Below the pieces are notes generated by a model. That model saw only the letters and a list, made by a program, of their open reading frames with translations. It was not told the origin of the DNA and searched no databases. Shown in pieces: positions 1-10,481 of a stretch of 64,000 bases of DNA. The stretch's first letter is position 1. Each line of letters opens with the position of its first letter. The position numbers and the translations under genes are program-made. This stretch comes from Rhizobium aethiopicum (GTDB taxonomy: Bacteria > Pseudomonadota > Alphaproteobacteria > Rhizobiales > Rhizobiaceae): NCBI RefSeq assembly GCF_014197535.1, contig NZ_JACIFV010000005.1, forward strand, positions 1 through 64,000, read 5' to 3'.

Positions 1-149
1 CGGGCCGATGAGGCCTAAAGCAGCACACACGACAGAATGAAAACTGTCAGGTATCATCCCGGTCCAAAATGTCGACCATCAACCCGGTCGTTCACGGGTC
101 TGCACCGGACAGCCATGAACCATCCAGACATCATGAAGCGTAGAACGGC

Positions 150-668
150 TCAGCGCGCAGCGCGCGCCACCCAGGAGGGAATCAATTCACTTGCGAGCTT
201 GCGCGGCTTCTGGCCCTTGGCGAAGTCGGCAACAGGCATCCCGCTTCTGGCGGCGGCGAGCGCCAGGTTCTTCGGCATCAACAGCCCGAGCTCCAGCGGC
301 GGCCGGGCGCGAGCGACGCGCTGGAAGAAGGGGCGTCGATAGCCGCGCGACGCGGTAAAACGGGCCGGCGCCTTGTTCAGCGCCATATACTCGGCGATCT
401 CATCGATCCACCCGGCCTGCGGCCTTGACCCCGGCTCGACGAAGAGCAGCCATTCGCCGCGGGCGGAGCGGACAATGTCCTTGATATCCCATTGCGAATG
501 GAAACGGCAGCCGGCGGCGTCGGCGACCCGCGAGGTGCCGTCGCGTGAGCCGTGATCGAGCACGATCACATCGCTGACGAGCCCTTCCACCGCGCCTGCC
601 ACCAATACCGATAAGGTCTGAGCCAGTTCGGATTCCTGATCCTGGCATTCGAGAACAACCGTCAACAT
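150..668 (-). CDS. Short family 2-type glycosyltransferase
   Basis: The 172-residue product starts with MLTVVLECQDQ and has the N-terminal half of a GT-A (GT2) fold: an early beta strand, then VIVLDHGSRDGT, the usual nucleotide-sugar-binding strand and loop, and a RGEWLLFVEPGSRP segment where the metal-binding acidic motif normally lies. Canonical GT2 enzymes exceed 220 residues, so the acceptor half is short or absent, and no membrane segment is visible. It is transcribed away from the radical SAM gene and its 3' side faces the window edge. Sugar and acceptor cannot be deduced; loss of catalytic function is possible. Confidence 0.7.
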   Translation of the reverse strand: MLTVVLECQDQESELAQTLSVLVAGAVEGLVSDVIVLDHGSRDGTSRVADAAGCRFHSQWDIKDIVRSARGEWLLFVEPGSRPQAGWIDEIAEYMALNKAPARFTASRGYRRPFFQRVARARPPLELGLLMPKNLALAAARSGMPVADFAKGQKPRKLASELIPSWVARAAR

Positions 669-807
669 CGATTATTCATAATGCGCCGCACAATTTTTTG
701 CCAGCACCCTTTTCCGCATTTTGTTCTTGCATTGTTCTCATTTTGCCGATAGGAATTTAATCATCAAAACGGGCGGAGGCAATGGCTTTCCGCCGCGGGA
801 GAATCCG

Positions 808-1965
808 ATGAGAGAGCAGTCCCTGGCAGGGCAGGCCGCATTCGCGCCTGCCAATACGGCAGATATTGCCGATGCGATGATCGTGTCCTCAGGTCTCAGG
901 GTCGAGGGCGACCGGCGGCGCGGGCGCGGAGCCGGACTGAACCCGACAGGGCGGTTCGAAGCGCTGCAACGGGAGACCTTCGACGACGGCTGGCAGACCC
1001 TGGAAGAGCTGCCGCCGTTCAAGACCGAGGTGCAGATCGAAAAGCCGCGCACCGCGATTACCCGCAACGAATCGCCGGATCTTTCCTTCGACCGCTCGAT
1101 CAATCCCTATCGTGGCTGTGAGCACGGCTGCATCTATTGTTTCGCCCGCCCGACGCACGCCTATATGGGGCTTTCGGCGGGACTCGATTTCGAGACGAAG
1201 CTCTTCGCCAAGCCCGATGCGGCGAAGCTCCTGGAGCGGGAGCTCGCCAAGCCGGGCTACAAGGTGCGGGTGATCGCGATCGGCACCAATACCGACCCCT
1301 ATCAGCCGATCGAGAAGGAATGGCGCATCATGCGCGGCATCCTCGAGGTGCTGAACAAGGCGAACCATCCGGTGTCGATCGTCACCAAGTCGGCGATGAT
1401 CCTGCGCGATCTCGACATTCTGCAAGAGATGGCCCGCAAGAACCTGGTGCGCGTCGGCATCTCGGTCACCACGCTCGACCGCAAGCTTGCCCGGGCGATG
1501 GAGCCGCGCGCCGCCACGCCGCCGCGACGGCTGGAGACCATTCATGCGCTCTCGGAGGCAGGCATCCAGACTGCCGTCATGGCCGCTCCGCTGATCCCGG
1601 CGCTGAACGATCACGAGTTGGAACGCATCCTCGAATCGGCAAAGGCTGCCGGCGCCGCCGAGGCGAGTTATGTCATTCTCAGGCTGCCGCTCGAAGTCAG
1701 CCCGCTCTTTCGCGACTGGCTGCTGCAGCACTATCCCGATCGTTACCGGCATGTGATGTCGCTGGTGCGCTCGATGCGCGGCGGCAAGGATTACGACGCC
1801 GAATTCGGCAAGCGCATGAAGGGCGCCGGCCCCTATGCCTGGCAGATCGCCCGGCGTTTCGAAATGGCGGCGAAACGCTTCGAGCTGACGCGGCGCAGCG
1901 TGCCGCTGCGCGACGATCTGTTCGTGCCACCGGATGGTAGCGGCGTGCAGCTGTCGCTGCTCTGA
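808..1965 (+). CDS. PA0069-type radical SAM protein (SplB-like)
   Basis: This 385-residue protein carries the radical SAM cluster motif CX3CX2C within [20 protein letters not shown] (Cys about 104, 108 and 111), followed by [13 protein letters not shown], typical of the PA0069/spore photoproduct lyase-like family. It should bind a 4Fe-4S cluster and S-adenosylmethionine; the substrate of this family is not established. The frame is open from a TTG at 721, but the ATG at 808 has a GGGAGA ribosome site six bases upstream and gives the usual family length, so I start there. The gene stands alone, divergent from the glycosyltransferase. Confidence 0.88.
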   Translation: MREQSLAGQAAFAPANTADIADAMIVSSGLRVEGDRRRGRGAGLNPTGRFEALQRETFDDGWQTLEELPPFKTEVQIEKPRTAITRNESPDLSFDRSINPYRGCEHGCIYCFARPTHAYMGLSAGLDFETKLFAKPDAAKLLERELAKPGYKVRVIAIGTNTDPYQPIEKEWRIMRGILEVLNKANHPVSIVTKSAMILRDLDILQEMARKNLVRVGISVTTLDRKLARAMEPRAATPPRRLETIHALSEAGIQTAVMAAPLIPALNDHELERILESAKAAGAAEASYVILRLPLEVSPLFRDWLLQHYPDRYRHVMSLVRSMRGGKDYDAEFGKRMKGAGPYAWQIARRFEMAAKRFELTRRSVPLRDDLFVPPDGSGVQLSLL

Positions 1966-2132
1966 TTTTTCAAGTTTGCGCATCGGCTGCTCAGAAAAAC
2001 CGCCCTGTTTTCGAGCCCCGAGCGCAATTCCCGCGGATGGCCCTGACCGCCACCATCCGCCGGGCCGTCCCCGGCCGCCGCCCTGATCCGGGGACTTGCG
2101 GGAAATCGGGTTGGCGTGCGAGGTTCAGCCGC

Positions 2133-2822
2133 ATGAAACGTCGCACGCCACCCGATTCTCCCCTGCTTTTCGACACGGTCCCTCTCGTGCCAGATTTCAA
2201 GCTCGAGCTCAAAGCCCGCAAGGCCGGCCACTGGCCGGTCGCCGGCGCCGACGAGGCAGGCCGCGGGCCGCTGGCCGGGCCTGTGGTGGCTGCCGCCGTC
2301 ATCCTCGATCCGAAGCGCATCCCTGAAGGCCTCAACGATTCCAAGCAGCTCTCGGCGCAGCGGCGCGAGGAACTCTTCGTGCAGATCCTGGCGACCGCGA
2401 CGGTTTCCATCGCCTCCTCCAGCTCGACCCGCATCGACGAAACTGACATTCGCAAGGCGAGCCTGGACGCGATGCGGCGCGCCATCTGCAGCCTCGCCAT
2501 TCCCGCAAGTTACGTGCTGACGGATGGGCTTGATGTCCCGCCCGGCCTCGATTGCCCCGGACAAGCGGTTGTCAAGGGCGATGCCCGCTCGGTCTCGATC
2601 GCCGCCGCCTCGATCGTCGCCAAGGTGACGCGCGACCGGATGATGGCGCGGGCGCATAATGTTTTTCCGGATTACGGGTTTGCCGCCCATGTCGGCTACG
2701 GCACGGCGCAGCACCGCGCCGGCATCGAGAAGCACGGTCCCTGTTCGCTGCACCGGATGAGCTTTAGACCGCTGCGCAAGGGCGAGGACGGGCCTGAGAT
2801 GGACGAGCTGATTTCCGAGTAG
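2133..2822 (+). CDS. rnhB: Ribonuclease HII
   Basis: RNase HII cleaves the RNA strand of RNA-DNA hybrids and starts removal of ribonucleotides misincorporated in DNA. The 229-residue protein has the signature [15 protein letters not shown] with the first catalytic Asp-Glu pair, the SKQLS loop, further acidic residues around LTDGLD, and [17 protein letters not shown] near the C-terminus, as in the family. An upstream in-frame ATG at 2037 would add 32 low-similarity, arginine- and proline-rich residues; the start at 2133 fits family length better. It ends facing the atp operon across a palindromic repeat region. Confidence 0.93.
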   Translation: MKRRTPPDSPLLFDTVPLVPDFKLELKARKAGHWPVAGADEAGRGPLAGPVVAAAVILDPKRIPEGLNDSKQLSAQRREELFVQILATATVSIASSSSTRIDETDIRKASLDAMRRAICSLAIPASYVLTDGLDVPPGLDCPGQAVVKGDARSVSIAAASIVAKVTRDRMMARAHNVFPDYGFAAHVGYGTAQHRAGIEKHGPCSLHRMSFRPLRKGEDGPEMDELISE

Positions 2823-2879
2823 CGTAATTCAACGGAAAAAGTGGCAATGCCAAACCCGGCAGCAGAAAGCCGGTGCGGC

Positions 2880-3056
2880 GGCTTGCTCCCTCTTCTCCCA
2901 GCGGGGAGAAGGTGGCCCGAAGGGTCGGATGAGGGGGCCACACGACACACCGATCATTTTGCCCTTCGCTTGCACTCCGTGCATTCGCGGCTTTGCCGCT
3001 CGCCCCCTCATCTGCCTGCCGGCATCTTCTCCCCGCTGGGGAGAAGGGATTCGTCG
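2880..3056. repeat. Rhizobium palindromic intergenic element, family A (copy A1)
   Basis: Two arms made of C-rich CTTCTCCCCGC / GCGGGGAGAAG blocks lie about 70 bases apart in inverted orientation, each with a CCCTCATC or GATGAGGG border. The same building blocks recur near 41.1, 50.5 and 57.5 kb. It fills the gap between the convergent rnhB and atpF genes (2823-3177). It resembles the Rhizobium intergenic mosaic elements (RIME); assignment to a named subfamily needs alignment. Confidence 0.75.
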
Positions 3057-3125
3057 CAGCGTCGCGCCTCATTCTCAGTCGTTTCCGAGTTTGACGTAGA
3101 GACTGCATAAAGAGTGAGGTCACCA

Positions 3126-3154
3126 AAAGAAAAAGGCCGGGACATGCCCAGCCT
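3126..3154 (-). terminator. Rho-independent terminator of the atp operon
   Basis: Read on the minus strand, GGCTGGG pairs with CCCGGCC (one G-T pair) around the loop CATGT, followed by TTTTTCTTTT. It starts about 24 bases beyond the atpF stop. Confidence 0.8.
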
Positions 3155-3177
3155 TTCCCTCATTCATTCGATACCGC

Positions 3178-3669
3178 TCAGTTGAGCCGTGTCTTGACCT
3201 GACCGACGGCGTTGCCGAAGAGCTCCGACTGGACCTTACCATCGGCCTTCTTGGCGAGCACCGTTTCGGCGGCTGCGATGGCCAGATCGACGGCGGCGGA
3301 ACGCACCGCCTTCATCGCATCGGCCTCGGCCTGCTTGATCTTCTGCTCGGAGAGCGCCGTGCGGTTGGCGACGAATTCTTCCGTCTTCTTCTTCGCCTCG
3401 GCGGTCAGCATCTCGGCTTCGCGCTCAGCGGCGGCAACGATGTGGGCAGCTTCCGCTTCCGCTTCCTTGCGCTTGCGCTGGTATTCGGCGAGCAGATGCT
3501 GGGCTTCCTCGCGCAGGCGCTTGGCTTCGGCCAGCTCGTTGCGGATCTGGTCGGCGCGGTCGTCGAGCGAGCGTGCCATCATGCCGGGAACCTTGAGGTA
3601 AACAACCAGCGCCAGGAAGAGGACGAGGCCGACAAAGGCGAAGAAAGTCGCGTCGAAATGAAATTCCAT
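3178..3669 (-). CDS. atpF: ATP synthase F0 subunit b
   Basis: Subunit b forms the peripheral stalk that holds F1 against the F0 stator. The 163-residue protein has one N-terminal membrane helix (about residues 5-25, ending LVVYLKVPGMM) and then a long charged, Ala/Glu/Lys-rich coiled coil, the normal architecture and length. It is the last gene of the minus-strand F0 operon, three bases after atpG, and is followed by a terminator. Alphaproteobacteria keep F0 genes apart from the F1 operon and use two different b-type subunits, as here. Confidence 0.95.
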   Translation of the reverse strand: MEFHFDATFFAFVGLVLFLALVVYLKVPGMMARSLDDRADQIRNELAEAKRLREEAQHLLAEYQRKRKEAEAEAAHIVAAAEREAEMLTAEAKKKTEEFVANRTALSEQKIKQAEADAMKAVRSAAVDLAIAAAETVLAKKADGKVQSELFGNAVGQVKTRLN

Positions 3670-3672
3670 CGA

Positions 3673-4302
3673 TCAAGCCTCCTTCTTGGCGGCCGCGACG
3701 GCGGCGGCGACGTCTGCCTGCGCAGCGGTGCTGCCGATCAGCTGTTCGACGACCGCGGCTGCCGTCTCCTCGGCAATGGTGCCGACGTCAGCGAAAGCCT
3801 TGGCCTTGATGTCGGCGATCCGCGCTTCGGCAGCCTTGATCTTTTCCGACAGGCTCGTTTCGACGGTGCGGCGATCCTCTTCGGCCTTGACCTTGGCGGC
3901 GTCGCGGGCGGCGGAGCCGATCGCGTGGGATTTGGCGCGGGCAGAGGCCAGTTCGCCTTCATAGGTCTGGACGGCGGCGTCGGCTTCCGCCTTCAGGCGG
4001 CCTGCTTCTTCCAGATCCTGAGAGATGCGCGTGTGGCGCTGGTCGAGGATCGCCCCGATGCGCGGTGCGATGACCTTTTGCATAAGGAGGTAGAAGACGC
4101 CGAACGTAATCACCAGCCAGAGTAGCTGGGACGCGTAGGTCGTCGAATCGAAAGGCGGGAACGGGCCGCGGGCGTGTTCGCCTTCGGCAACACCGGTCTC
4201 GGTATGGACCTCGCCTGCGGCCGGAGCGGCATGCGCATCCGTGCCGGTCGCTGCCGCCGGTGCTTCTTCAGCGTAAGCCGGGGTCACAAAAAACATGCTC
4301 AC
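3673..4302 (-). CDS. atpG: ATP synthase F0 subunit b'
   Basis: The second, diverged b-type stalk subunit, as in photosynthetic and other alphaproteobacteria. Its 209 residues start with an acidic, Ala-rich extension of about 50 residues, then a membrane helix (about 56-76, [15 protein letters not shown]), the [10 protein letters not shown] motif shared by b and b', and a long coiled coil. It probably pairs with the b product of the next gene to form a heterodimeric stalk. The gene is also called atpF' or atpX in other genomes; the symbol varies, the subunit identity is firm. Confidence 0.93.
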   Translation of the reverse strand: MSMFFVTPAYAEEAPAAATGTDAHAAPAAGEVHTETGVAEGEHARGPFPPFDSTTYASQLLWLVITFGVFYLLMQKVIAPRIGAILDQRHTRISQDLEEAGRLKAEADAAVQTYEGELASARAKSHAIGSAARDAAKVKAEEDRRTVETSLSEKIKAAEARIADIKAKAFADVGTIAEETAAAVVEQLIGSTAAQADVAAAVAAAKKEA

Positions 4303-4373
4303 CTCCAGGTGGACTGCAAATGCAAAGGATCACGGCTTGCGGTCGCAGGCCGTGATCCATCTATTCGCCGATA

Positions 4374-4601
4374 TCAGACAGCGAAGAGGAGGAGGAGAGC
4401 GACGAGCAGCGAGAAGATGCCCAGAGCTTCCGTAACGGCGAAGCCGAATACCAGACGGCCGAACTGGCTGTCAGCGGCAGACGGATTGCGCAGAGCGCCG
4501 GAGAGGTAGCTGCCGAAGATATTGCCGAGGCCGAGAGCCGTACCGGCCATACCAAAGCAAGCCAGGCCTGCACCGATGAACTTTGCTGCTTCCGCTTCCA
4601 T
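4374..4601 (-). CDS. atpE: ATP synthase F0 subunit c
   Basis: The proteolipid that forms the rotating c-ring. The 75-residue protein starts [14 protein letters not shown] and has two membrane helices joined by the polar loop [11 protein letters not shown]; the second helix holds the proton-carrying acidic residue in [10 protein letters not shown]. The frame is open upstream to 4712, but that part is shadow sequence overlapping atpB; the ATG at 4601 has an AAAGGAG ribosome site and gives the exact family length. Confidence 0.96.
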   Translation of the reverse strand: MEAEAAKFIGAGLACFGMAGTALGLGNIFGSYLSGALRNPSAADSQFGRLVFGFAVTEALGIFSLLVALLLLFAV

Positions 4602-4669
4602 GTTGAACTCCTTTGAAATGGTTGTTGCGGCGAATGACTGACGCCCCGGAGACGTCGTTGTCGTTATCC

Positions 4670-5422
4670 TTAGTGCCCGCCCGGATGGATTGCGTCGTTG
4701 AGGTACATGCAAGTCAGCACCGCGAAGACGTAAGCCTGAAGGAAGGCGACGAGGAACTCGAGACCGGTCAGGGCGACGGTCATGATGAGGGGAAGAACGG
4801 CGCCGCCGATACCGACTGCACCAAGGGTTCCAAGCGAGGCGACGAAGCCTGCGAACACCTTCAGCGTGATGTGACCGGCGAGCATGTTGGCAAAAAGACG
4901 AACGGAGAGCGAAATCGGACGGGACAGGAAGGAAATGATTTCGATCGCGACGACCAGCGGCAGCAATATGCCCGGCACGCCCGAAGGCACGAAGACATTC
5001 AGGAAGTGGAAACCGTGCTTATAGAAGCCGTAGATCAGAACCGTGCTGATGACGAGGATCGCCAGCGCGAAGGTGACGATAATCTGGCTGGTGATCGTGA
5101 AGAAATAGGGGAACATGCCGAGCAGATTCGCCGTCAGCACGAACATGAAGAGCGAGAAGACCAGCGGGAAGAACTTCAGCCCCTGCTTGCCCGCGCCTTC
5201 CTTGAGCATGTTGGCGATAAATTCATAGGACATTTCCGCGACCGACTGCGAACGGCCGGGCACGATGGCGCGGTTCGAGGTCGAGAAATAAAGGAACCCT
5301 GCGGCAACAGCTGCAGAAGCGACCATGAAGAGCGATGCGTTGGTGAACGAAAAATCAATTCCGCCGATTTCGATCGGGACAATCTTCTGGATCAGGAACT
5401 GATGAGTCGGATCGTTAGACAC
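4670..5422 (-). CDS. atpB: ATP synthase F0 subunit a
   Basis: The membrane subunit with the two proton half-channels beside the c-ring. The 250-residue protein is strongly hydrophobic with five to six helices and includes [12 protein letters not shown], holding the essential arginine, and a late helix [19 protein letters not shown] with the conserved glutamine. Length and start ([14 protein letters not shown]) are typical of Rhizobiales. It lies between atpI and atpE in one transcription unit. Confidence 0.96.
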   Translation of the reverse strand: MSNDPTHQFLIQKIVPIEIGGIDFSFTNASLFMVASAAVAAGFLYFSTSNRAIVPGRSQSVAEMSYEFIANMLKEGAGKQGLKFFPLVFSLFMFVLTANLLGMFPYFFTITSQIIVTFALAILVISTVLIYGFYKHGFHFLNVFVPSGVPGILLPLVVAIEIISFLSRPISLSVRLFANMLAGHITLKVFAGFVASLGTLGAVGIGGAVLPLIMTVALTGLEFLVAFLQAYVFAVLTCMYLNDAIHPGGH

Positions 5423-5483
5423 CGCTTGTTCTCTCTCTTTGGCCCGCAGGACGCGGGGTCATTGCACTGGACCGGGACCGGCC

Positions 5484-5819
5484 CTATTTCTTGTCCTGGT
5501 CGTCCAGCGGATGGGCAACCACCCCCGCAGAACGCAGCACGTTCAGAACGCCGGCACAGAATCCGAGAAGCAGAAGAACAATCAACCCCCAAGGCGCCGT
5601 GCCAACAAAACGGTCGAGAAGATAGCCAAGGACGGCACCGACGACGATTGCGGCAATGAACTCGCTGGAAAGCTTCATCGCCTGGGCATAACCTTTGCGG
5701 CTTACCTCAGCTTGGGCCTCGCTTGCTTGTTCCACTCCCGCCTCAGCGCGCTTGGTCGCGAGTTCCGCTCCCAGTTGCGCACGGCGCTTCTCAAGACTTT
5801 CCTCGCGGTCGTCCGCCAT
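5484..5819 (-). CDS. atpI: ATP synthase accessory protein I
   Basis: A small membrane protein encoded first in F0 operons and thought to help c-ring assembly. The 111-residue product has a charged N-terminal coiled stretch (about 1-45) and two membrane helices (about 52-70 and 76-97) with GAVLGYLLDRFVGTAPWGL, typical of the AtpI/AtpQ family. It opens the minus-strand operon about 100 bases downstream of a near-consensus promoter. Confidence 0.9.
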   Translation of the reverse strand: MADDREESLEKRRAQLGAELATKRAEAGVEQASEAQAEVSRKGYAQAMKLSSEFIAAIVVGAVLGYLLDRFVGTAPWGLIVLLLLGFCAGVLNVLRSAGVVAHPLDDQDKK

Positions 5820-5923
5820 GGATCTCTCCTCGCCTGCCCGTCGCCCGCACTCCCGCTACCCCGGTCATTCGGACCCCGGACGCGAAGGTTGAGACCCTTC
5901 CGGCCCGTTCTGAAGTCGCGCGC

Positions 5924-5952
5924 AACATAGTTTTAGGGATTGGTATAGTCAA
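5924..5952 (-). promoter_or_regulatory. Sigma-70-type promoter of the atpIBEGF operon
   Basis: On the minus strand TTGACT (5952-5947) and TATGTT (5929-5924) are separated by exactly 17 bases. It is the only near-consensus pair in the gap upstream of atpI and gives a leader of roughly 100 bases. Confidence 0.6.
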
Positions 5953-6091
5953 GGCGTAGACGGCTTCTGTCCAGCCAGAAAATAAATTCGGGAAATCAAA
6001 GGGATAAGTCGATTTTCGGCCGCGCGCGCAAATTCGACGGAAAGAATCCGCTTTTAGGGGCAGAAAATCGGCCTGACCCCAGCGCTTTATC

Positions 6092-7303
6092 TCAGCTCCA
6101 GCCGCCGCCATAGGTGCGGTAGAAGACGTGGAGACCGATGCGCCCGACCTTTTCCATGGTCTTTGCCCATTTCGGGCGGACATAAACGGCATGGTAGTGC
6201 GTTGCCGACCCGACCTGCGGCAGCCAGATCTTGCCTGATGTCACCGCCATGGCCACGTCGCGGGCCACCCGCCAGTGATATTGCGAATTCACCCGGTCCT
6301 TGATGCTGTCGCAGGCGAAGGAAAACTGGCAGCGGTTGCGCCAATCCTCGTTCTGGTAAACGACGCCGCAGATGCTCTTGGGATAGGCGGGGTTACGAAC
6401 ACGGTTGAGGATGACCTGGGCGACGGCCGCCTGGCCCTTCACCGATTCCCCGCGCGCCTCGAAATAAATTCCGGAGGCAAGGCATTGCTGCTCGCGGGCG
6501 GAGAAGACGCTCGGCGGCAGCACGCTTGCGGCCCAGGCGTGGTCGCCCGGACCGATCTGGGGAACGAAGCGGCCGCTTTCCGGTTCGGTCAGGATCGAAT
6601 CGAAGGGCGACTGGCGGGCATAATCCGGTGACGCCGGCGCATAGGCGGTGGCAAGCACGTCGGCCTTGTTGCTGGTGACGAGGCTTGCGAGCATCGCCGG
6701 CACGCCGACCTGCGGCATCACCGGCTGCTTCTTATAGAAAGAGGTGGCGATCTCGATTTCCCTGCCCTGGATCTTCGGCTTGACGAAAGCCGACCGGTCC
6801 TTGAGATCGAAATTCGGTGTGAAGAGCATCTTGGTGCGCTCGAGAATCGAGCCGGCGGAAAAGTCCTTCGGCGGCTGCATCTTCTCGACGGCGACAACGC
6901 GGCCTTTCTTCGTGCCGCGAATGACGCGGTCCTCGTCCGGCGTGTCTTCGTGACCCTTGTCCTTGGCCGTAAAAGCCACCTTGCGGCCATCGGGCAGCAC
7001 CATGCCGGCGCCTGAGGCGATCGAGCCGGTCGCGGCCGGATCGGCGAAGGCGAGCTCGGCCTGATGGATGGAGCCGGCCGGCGAATTGGTCAGCACCATG
7101 CGCCAGCTCTCCCCTTCACCGTCGAGACCGGCGAGCATGGTGGCGAGATCGGCGTGGGAGGCAACGCTTGGGAAGATCAGCCAGACGGCAAGCCCGAAGA
7201 TGGCGGGCGAGACCCAGTTCTCGGGGAGAAGACGCAGCTTGCTACGGGAAGGGCTCTTTCGACGCAACACGAACTCCGGGCATGGAACGCGGGAACATGC
7301 CAT
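6092..7303 (-). CDS. Cell wall hydrolase of the SleB/CwlJ family
   Basis: The 403-residue protein has one hydrophobic N-terminal segment (about 33-50, AIFGLAVWLIFPSVA), likely a signal or anchor, a long linker without clear domains, and a C-terminal SleB-type hydrolase domain from about residue 268 with ASGIYFEARGES and AVAQVILNRVRNPAYP. SleB-type enzymes cut peptidoglycan glycan strands; in non-sporing alphaproteobacteria they act in wall remodelling. The catalytic glutamate is in FEARGE. It stands alone between atpI and kup, so its regulation cannot be read from context. Confidence 0.85.
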   Translation of the reverse strand: MACSRVPCPEFVLRRKSPSRSKLRLLPENWVSPAIFGLAVWLIFPSVASHADLATMLAGLDGEGESWRMVLTNSPAGSIHQAELAFADPAATGSIASGAGMVLPDGRKVAFTAKDKGHEDTPDEDRVIRGTKKGRVVAVEKMQPPKDFSAGSILERTKMLFTPNFDLKDRSAFVKPKIQGREIEIATSFYKKQPVMPQVGVPAMLASLVTSNKADVLATAYAPASPDYARQSPFDSILTEPESGRFVPQIGPGDHAWAASVLPPSVFSAREQQCLASGIYFEARGESVKGQAAVAQVILNRVRNPAYPKSICGVVYQNEDWRNRCQFSFACDSIKDRVNSQYHWRVARDVAMAVTSGKIWLPQVGSATHYHAVYVRPKWAKTMEKVGRIGLHVFYRTYGGGWS

Positions 7304-7429
7304 CGAAAATCTCTCATTAACCTTGACGTCCGGTTAACGAAGCGTGCCGGAAAGTAGCAGCGGGAGTTTTTGGATGTTCTAATATGGCTGATAAGTTCAT
7401 GGGACGAGGTGTGTGTCGCAGCCTTGTGA

Positions 7430-7575
7430 AAGACCCCGCCCCAACCCCTCCCCACAAGGGGGAGGGACTAACCCGGGGGTTCCGCCTCGCTCCTCCGACA
7501 CGTTGCAGATATGGTAAGCCGGCGCGGCAAGTTAAGCCCCTCCCCCTTGTGGGGAGGGGTTTGGGGCGGGGTCTT
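7430..7575. repeat. Long palindromic element, family B (copy B1), downstream of kup
   Basis: Arms at 7430-7466 and 7538-7575 are almost perfect inverted repeats (about 37 bases, one extra T), built of AAGACCCCGCCCCAA and ACCCCTCCCCACAAGGGGG blocks. The element lies 12 bases beyond the kup stop, so a kup transcript ends in this hairpin. A second copy lies between hisS and hisZ (53992-54149). It has no U-tract. Confidence 0.8.
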
Positions 7576-7586
7576 TGCCCCACGCA

Positions 7587-9488
7587 TCAAATAATAACGT
7601 GCGAGCCCAGCTCCACCACGCGGTTGGCCGGCAGGCGGAAGTAGTCCGAGGGGTTGGCGGCGGCGTTGGCCAGCGCGATGTACAGCCGGTCCTGCCAGTA
7701 GGGCATGCCCGACTTGGCATCCGGCACCAGTTTGCGGCGGCCGAGATAGAAGGAGGTCGACATGATGTCGAACTTCAGTCCGGTCTTGCGCAGCGTTGCC
7801 AGCGCCTGCGAGACGTTCTGCGATTCCATGAAGCCGAAGAGCAGCTCGACGCGCGAGAAGCGTTCGGAAATCGGCTCGACCTTGTAGCGGTCGTGGCTCG
7901 GCACACGCGGCTTGTTCACCGTACGGATCGTCAGAATGACGTTGCGATCGTGAAGCACGTGGTTGTGCTTGAGATTGTGCAGCAGGGCGGCGGGGGCCGA
8001 TTCCGGATCGCTGGTCAGGAAGATCGCCGTGCCGGGAACCTGCGCCGGCGAATGCTCGCTCTTGCGCTCGATGGAACTGACGAAGGAGGCGAGCGGAATA
8101 TCGGTGTGCCGGGTCTTCTCCATCAAGATCGCGGTGCCGCGGCGCCAGGTCCACATGACGACGGTAAAGGCGGTGGCGATCAGGATCGGGATATAGCCGC
8201 CATCATGGATCTTCAGAAGGTTGGCGCCGAGGAAGATCATTTCGAGGACGACGAGCGGCGCGAGCGCGATCACCGCGACCGGCAGCGACCAGTTCCAGCG
8301 GGCCCGGACGAATTCGAAGGCCATGATCGAGGTGACGACCATGGCGCCGGTGACGGAGATGCCGTAGGCGGTGGCCAATGCGTCCGACGTCTTGAAGCTC
8401 AGCACCAGGAAGATGACGCCGAAGAATAGCACGGCGTTGACCGACGGCAAGAAGATCTGTCCGGTATTGGTTTCCGAGGTGAAGAGGATTTCCATGCGCG
8501 GCAGGAAGCCGAGGTTGATGCCCTGGCGCACCAGCGAAAAGGCCCCCGTTATGACGGCCTGGCTGGCGATGATTGTTGCGGCGGTGGCGAGGATGACGAC
8601 CGGCAGCAGCGCCCATTGCGGAAACATCAGATAGAAGGGATCGGACATCGTCTCCGGTCTGCCGAGCACGAGCGCGCCCTGCCCGAGATAGTTCAGCGTC
8701 AACGCCGGAAACACCAGCGCGAACCAGGCCCATTGGATCGGGCGACGGCCGAAATGGCCGAGATCGGCATAAAGCGCCTCGGCGCCCGTCACCGTCAGGA
8801 AGACGGCACCAAGCACGACGACACCATAAAAACCCTCATGCAGCAGGAAGCTGACGGCATAATAGGGGTTGAAGGCGGCCAGAATGCCGAAATCGTCGGA
8901 GATATGGGAAATGCCGGCGGCGGCGATGACGAGGAACCAGACGGCGGTGATCGGGCCGAAGAATTTGGCGACGGCGCCGGTGCCGCGCGACTGCACGACG
9001 AAGAGCAGCACCAGGATCGCCACCGAGATCGGCACGATATATTCCGCCAGGCTGGGCGTGACGAGCTTCAGACCCTCGACGGCCGACAGCACCGAAAGCG
9101 CCGGCGTGATCATCGCATCGCCGAGGAACAGGGCAGCGCCCATCAGTCCGAGCAGCATCAGCATTGCGGTATGGCCGTTGGCGGTCTTCATCAGAAGGGC
9201 GAGCAGCGACAGCGTGCCGCCCTCCCCGTCGTTGTCGGCGCGCAGCAGGAAGAGAACGTATTTGATGGTGACGATGATGGTCAGCGCCCAGATCATCAGC
9301 GAAATCAGACTGATGACCTCGAAACGGGTGACGCCGTCATGGGCGACGGGCTTCAGCGCCTCGCGAAAAGCGTAGAGCGGGCTCGTGCCGATATCGCCGT
9401 AGACGACACCGACGGAACCGAGCGCGAGATAGAACAGCTTGCGCGGCGTCATATGGCGATCGTGCGGAGGATGGCTCTCTTCGGACAT
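7587..9488 (-). CDS. kup: Kup-type low-affinity potassium uptake protein
   Basis: Kup proteins import K+ together with protons across the inner membrane. The 633-residue product starts with a short polar tail and then [23 protein letters not shown], the family hallmark, followed by about twelve membrane helices to residue 450 and a soluble C-terminal domain of about 180 residues, all at normal family length. The upstream gene, corA, ends 19 bases before its start, so the two ion transporters are probably cotranscribed. Rhizobia often carry two or more kup copies, so a number suffix is not given. Confidence 0.95.
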   Translation of the reverse strand: MSEESHPPHDRHMTPRKLFYLALGSVGVVYGDIGTSPLYAFREALKPVAHDGVTRFEVISLISLMIWALTIIVTIKYVLFLLRADNDGEGGTLSLLALLMKTANGHTAMLMLLGLMGAALFLGDAMITPALSVLSAVEGLKLVTPSLAEYIVPISVAILVLLFVVQSRGTGAVAKFFGPITAVWFLVIAAAGISHISDDFGILAAFNPYYAVSFLLHEGFYGVVVLGAVFLTVTGAEALYADLGHFGRRPIQWAWFALVFPALTLNYLGQGALVLGRPETMSDPFYLMFPQWALLPVVILATAATIIASQAVITGAFSLVRQGINLGFLPRMEILFTSETNTGQIFLPSVNAVLFFGVIFLVLSFKTSDALATAYGISVTGAMVVTSIMAFEFVRARWNWSLPVAVIALAPLVVLEMIFLGANLLKIHDGGYIPILIATAFTVVMWTWRRGTAILMEKTRHTDIPLASFVSSIERKSEHSPAQVPGTAIFLTSDPESAPAALLHNLKHNHVLHDRNVILTIRTVNKPRVPSHDRYKVEPISERFSRVELLFGFMESQNVSQALATLRKTGLKFDIMSTSFYLGRRKLVPDAKSGMPYWQDRLYIALANAAANPSDYFRLPANRVVELGSHVII

Positions 9489-9506
9489 GAAATTTCAACA
9501 AGCTCC

Positions 9507-10481
9507 TCAGAGCCAGCCTTTCCAGCGAAAAAAGAAAAATGGAATGACGGCCGATATTACCATCAAGGCCAGCGAATAGGGATAACCCGCGGTCCAGGCC
9601 AATTCCGGCATGACCTGAAAATTCATGCCATAGATGGAGGCGACCAATGTCGGCGGCAGGAACACGACCGAGGCGATCGAGAAAATCTTGATGATCGAGT
9701 TCTGCTCGATGTTGATGAGGCCGAGCGAGGCATCGAGCAGGAAGGTGATGTTGGCGGCGACGAAGGAGGCATGCTCCGACAGCGACTGAATGTCGCGCGA
9801 GACGGTGCGGCAGAGCTCCTTCGCCTCGTGGTCCTGCTGGATCGCCGGGACCGTGTAAAAGAATGTCAGAAGCCGGGAAAGCGAGCCGAGACTGTCTCGC
9901 AGCTTGCTGATCATGCGGTGATGACCGGCGATATCGCGCAATTTCTGCTCGAGGTAGTTCGAAGGCTTGCGGACCTTTTTCGCCCTGCCGAAGACATGCG
10001 TCGACAAGATGTCGATGCGCGAGACGGAGGTTTCGAGGATTTCGGCGGTCCGGTCGACGATCGTCTCCAGCAGCTTGGCGAGAAGGGCCGCGCCGCTGCG
10101 CCAGTTTTCCGGCAGCCGGTGAAGGGCGGCGATGAACAGCGCAAAGGATTTCGGTTGGGCGTAGCGGATGGTGACCAGGCGGTTTCCGGCCAGGATGAAG
10201 GCGACGTCGGTCAGCGTCGGCGCGTCGGTATCGGCCTTCCAGACCAGCGAAGCGGTCATGAAGACGGCGTCGTTTTCGATATAAAGGCGAGCCGACGGTT
10301 CGATGTCCTTGAGATCGTCACGGGTCGGAACCTCGATGCCGAGAACCTTCTCGACATAAAGCTCCTCCTCGCGGCTCGGCTCGATCATGTCGATCCAGAC
10401 GACATCCTCGGGAAAGGATGCCGGCTGCGCGAGATCGCGGATTTCGACCGATTTGCAATTGGAACGGTAAGCGGTGATCAC
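9507..10481 (-). CDS. corA: CorA-family magnesium/cobalt transporter
   Basis: CorA proteins form pentameric Mg2+ channels. The 324-residue protein has the large soluble alpha/beta N-terminal funnel, a long helix rich in charged residues, and two C-terminal membrane helices; the first ends with the defining YGMNF motif (GMN), and the periplasmic loop PELAWTAGYPYSLAL follows. The C-terminus RWKGWL is typical. It precedes kup on the same strand with a 19-base gap. Ni2+ or Co2+ transport cannot be excluded from sequence. Confidence 0.93.
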   Translation of the reverse strand: MITAYRSNCKSVEIRDLAQPASFPEDVVWIDMIEPSREEELYVEKVLGIEVPTRDDLKDIEPSARLYIENDAVFMTASLVWKADTDAPTLTDVAFILAGNRLVTIRYAQPKSFALFIAALHRLPENWRSGAALLAKLLETIVDRTAEILETSVSRIDILSTHVFGRAKKVRKPSNYLEQKLRDIAGHHRMISKLRDSLGSLSRLLTFFYTVPAIQQDHEAKELCRTVSRDIQSLSEHASFVAANITFLLDASLGLINIEQNSIIKIFSIASVVFLPPTLVASIYGMNFQVMPELAWTAGYPYSLALMVISAVIPFFFFRWKGWL

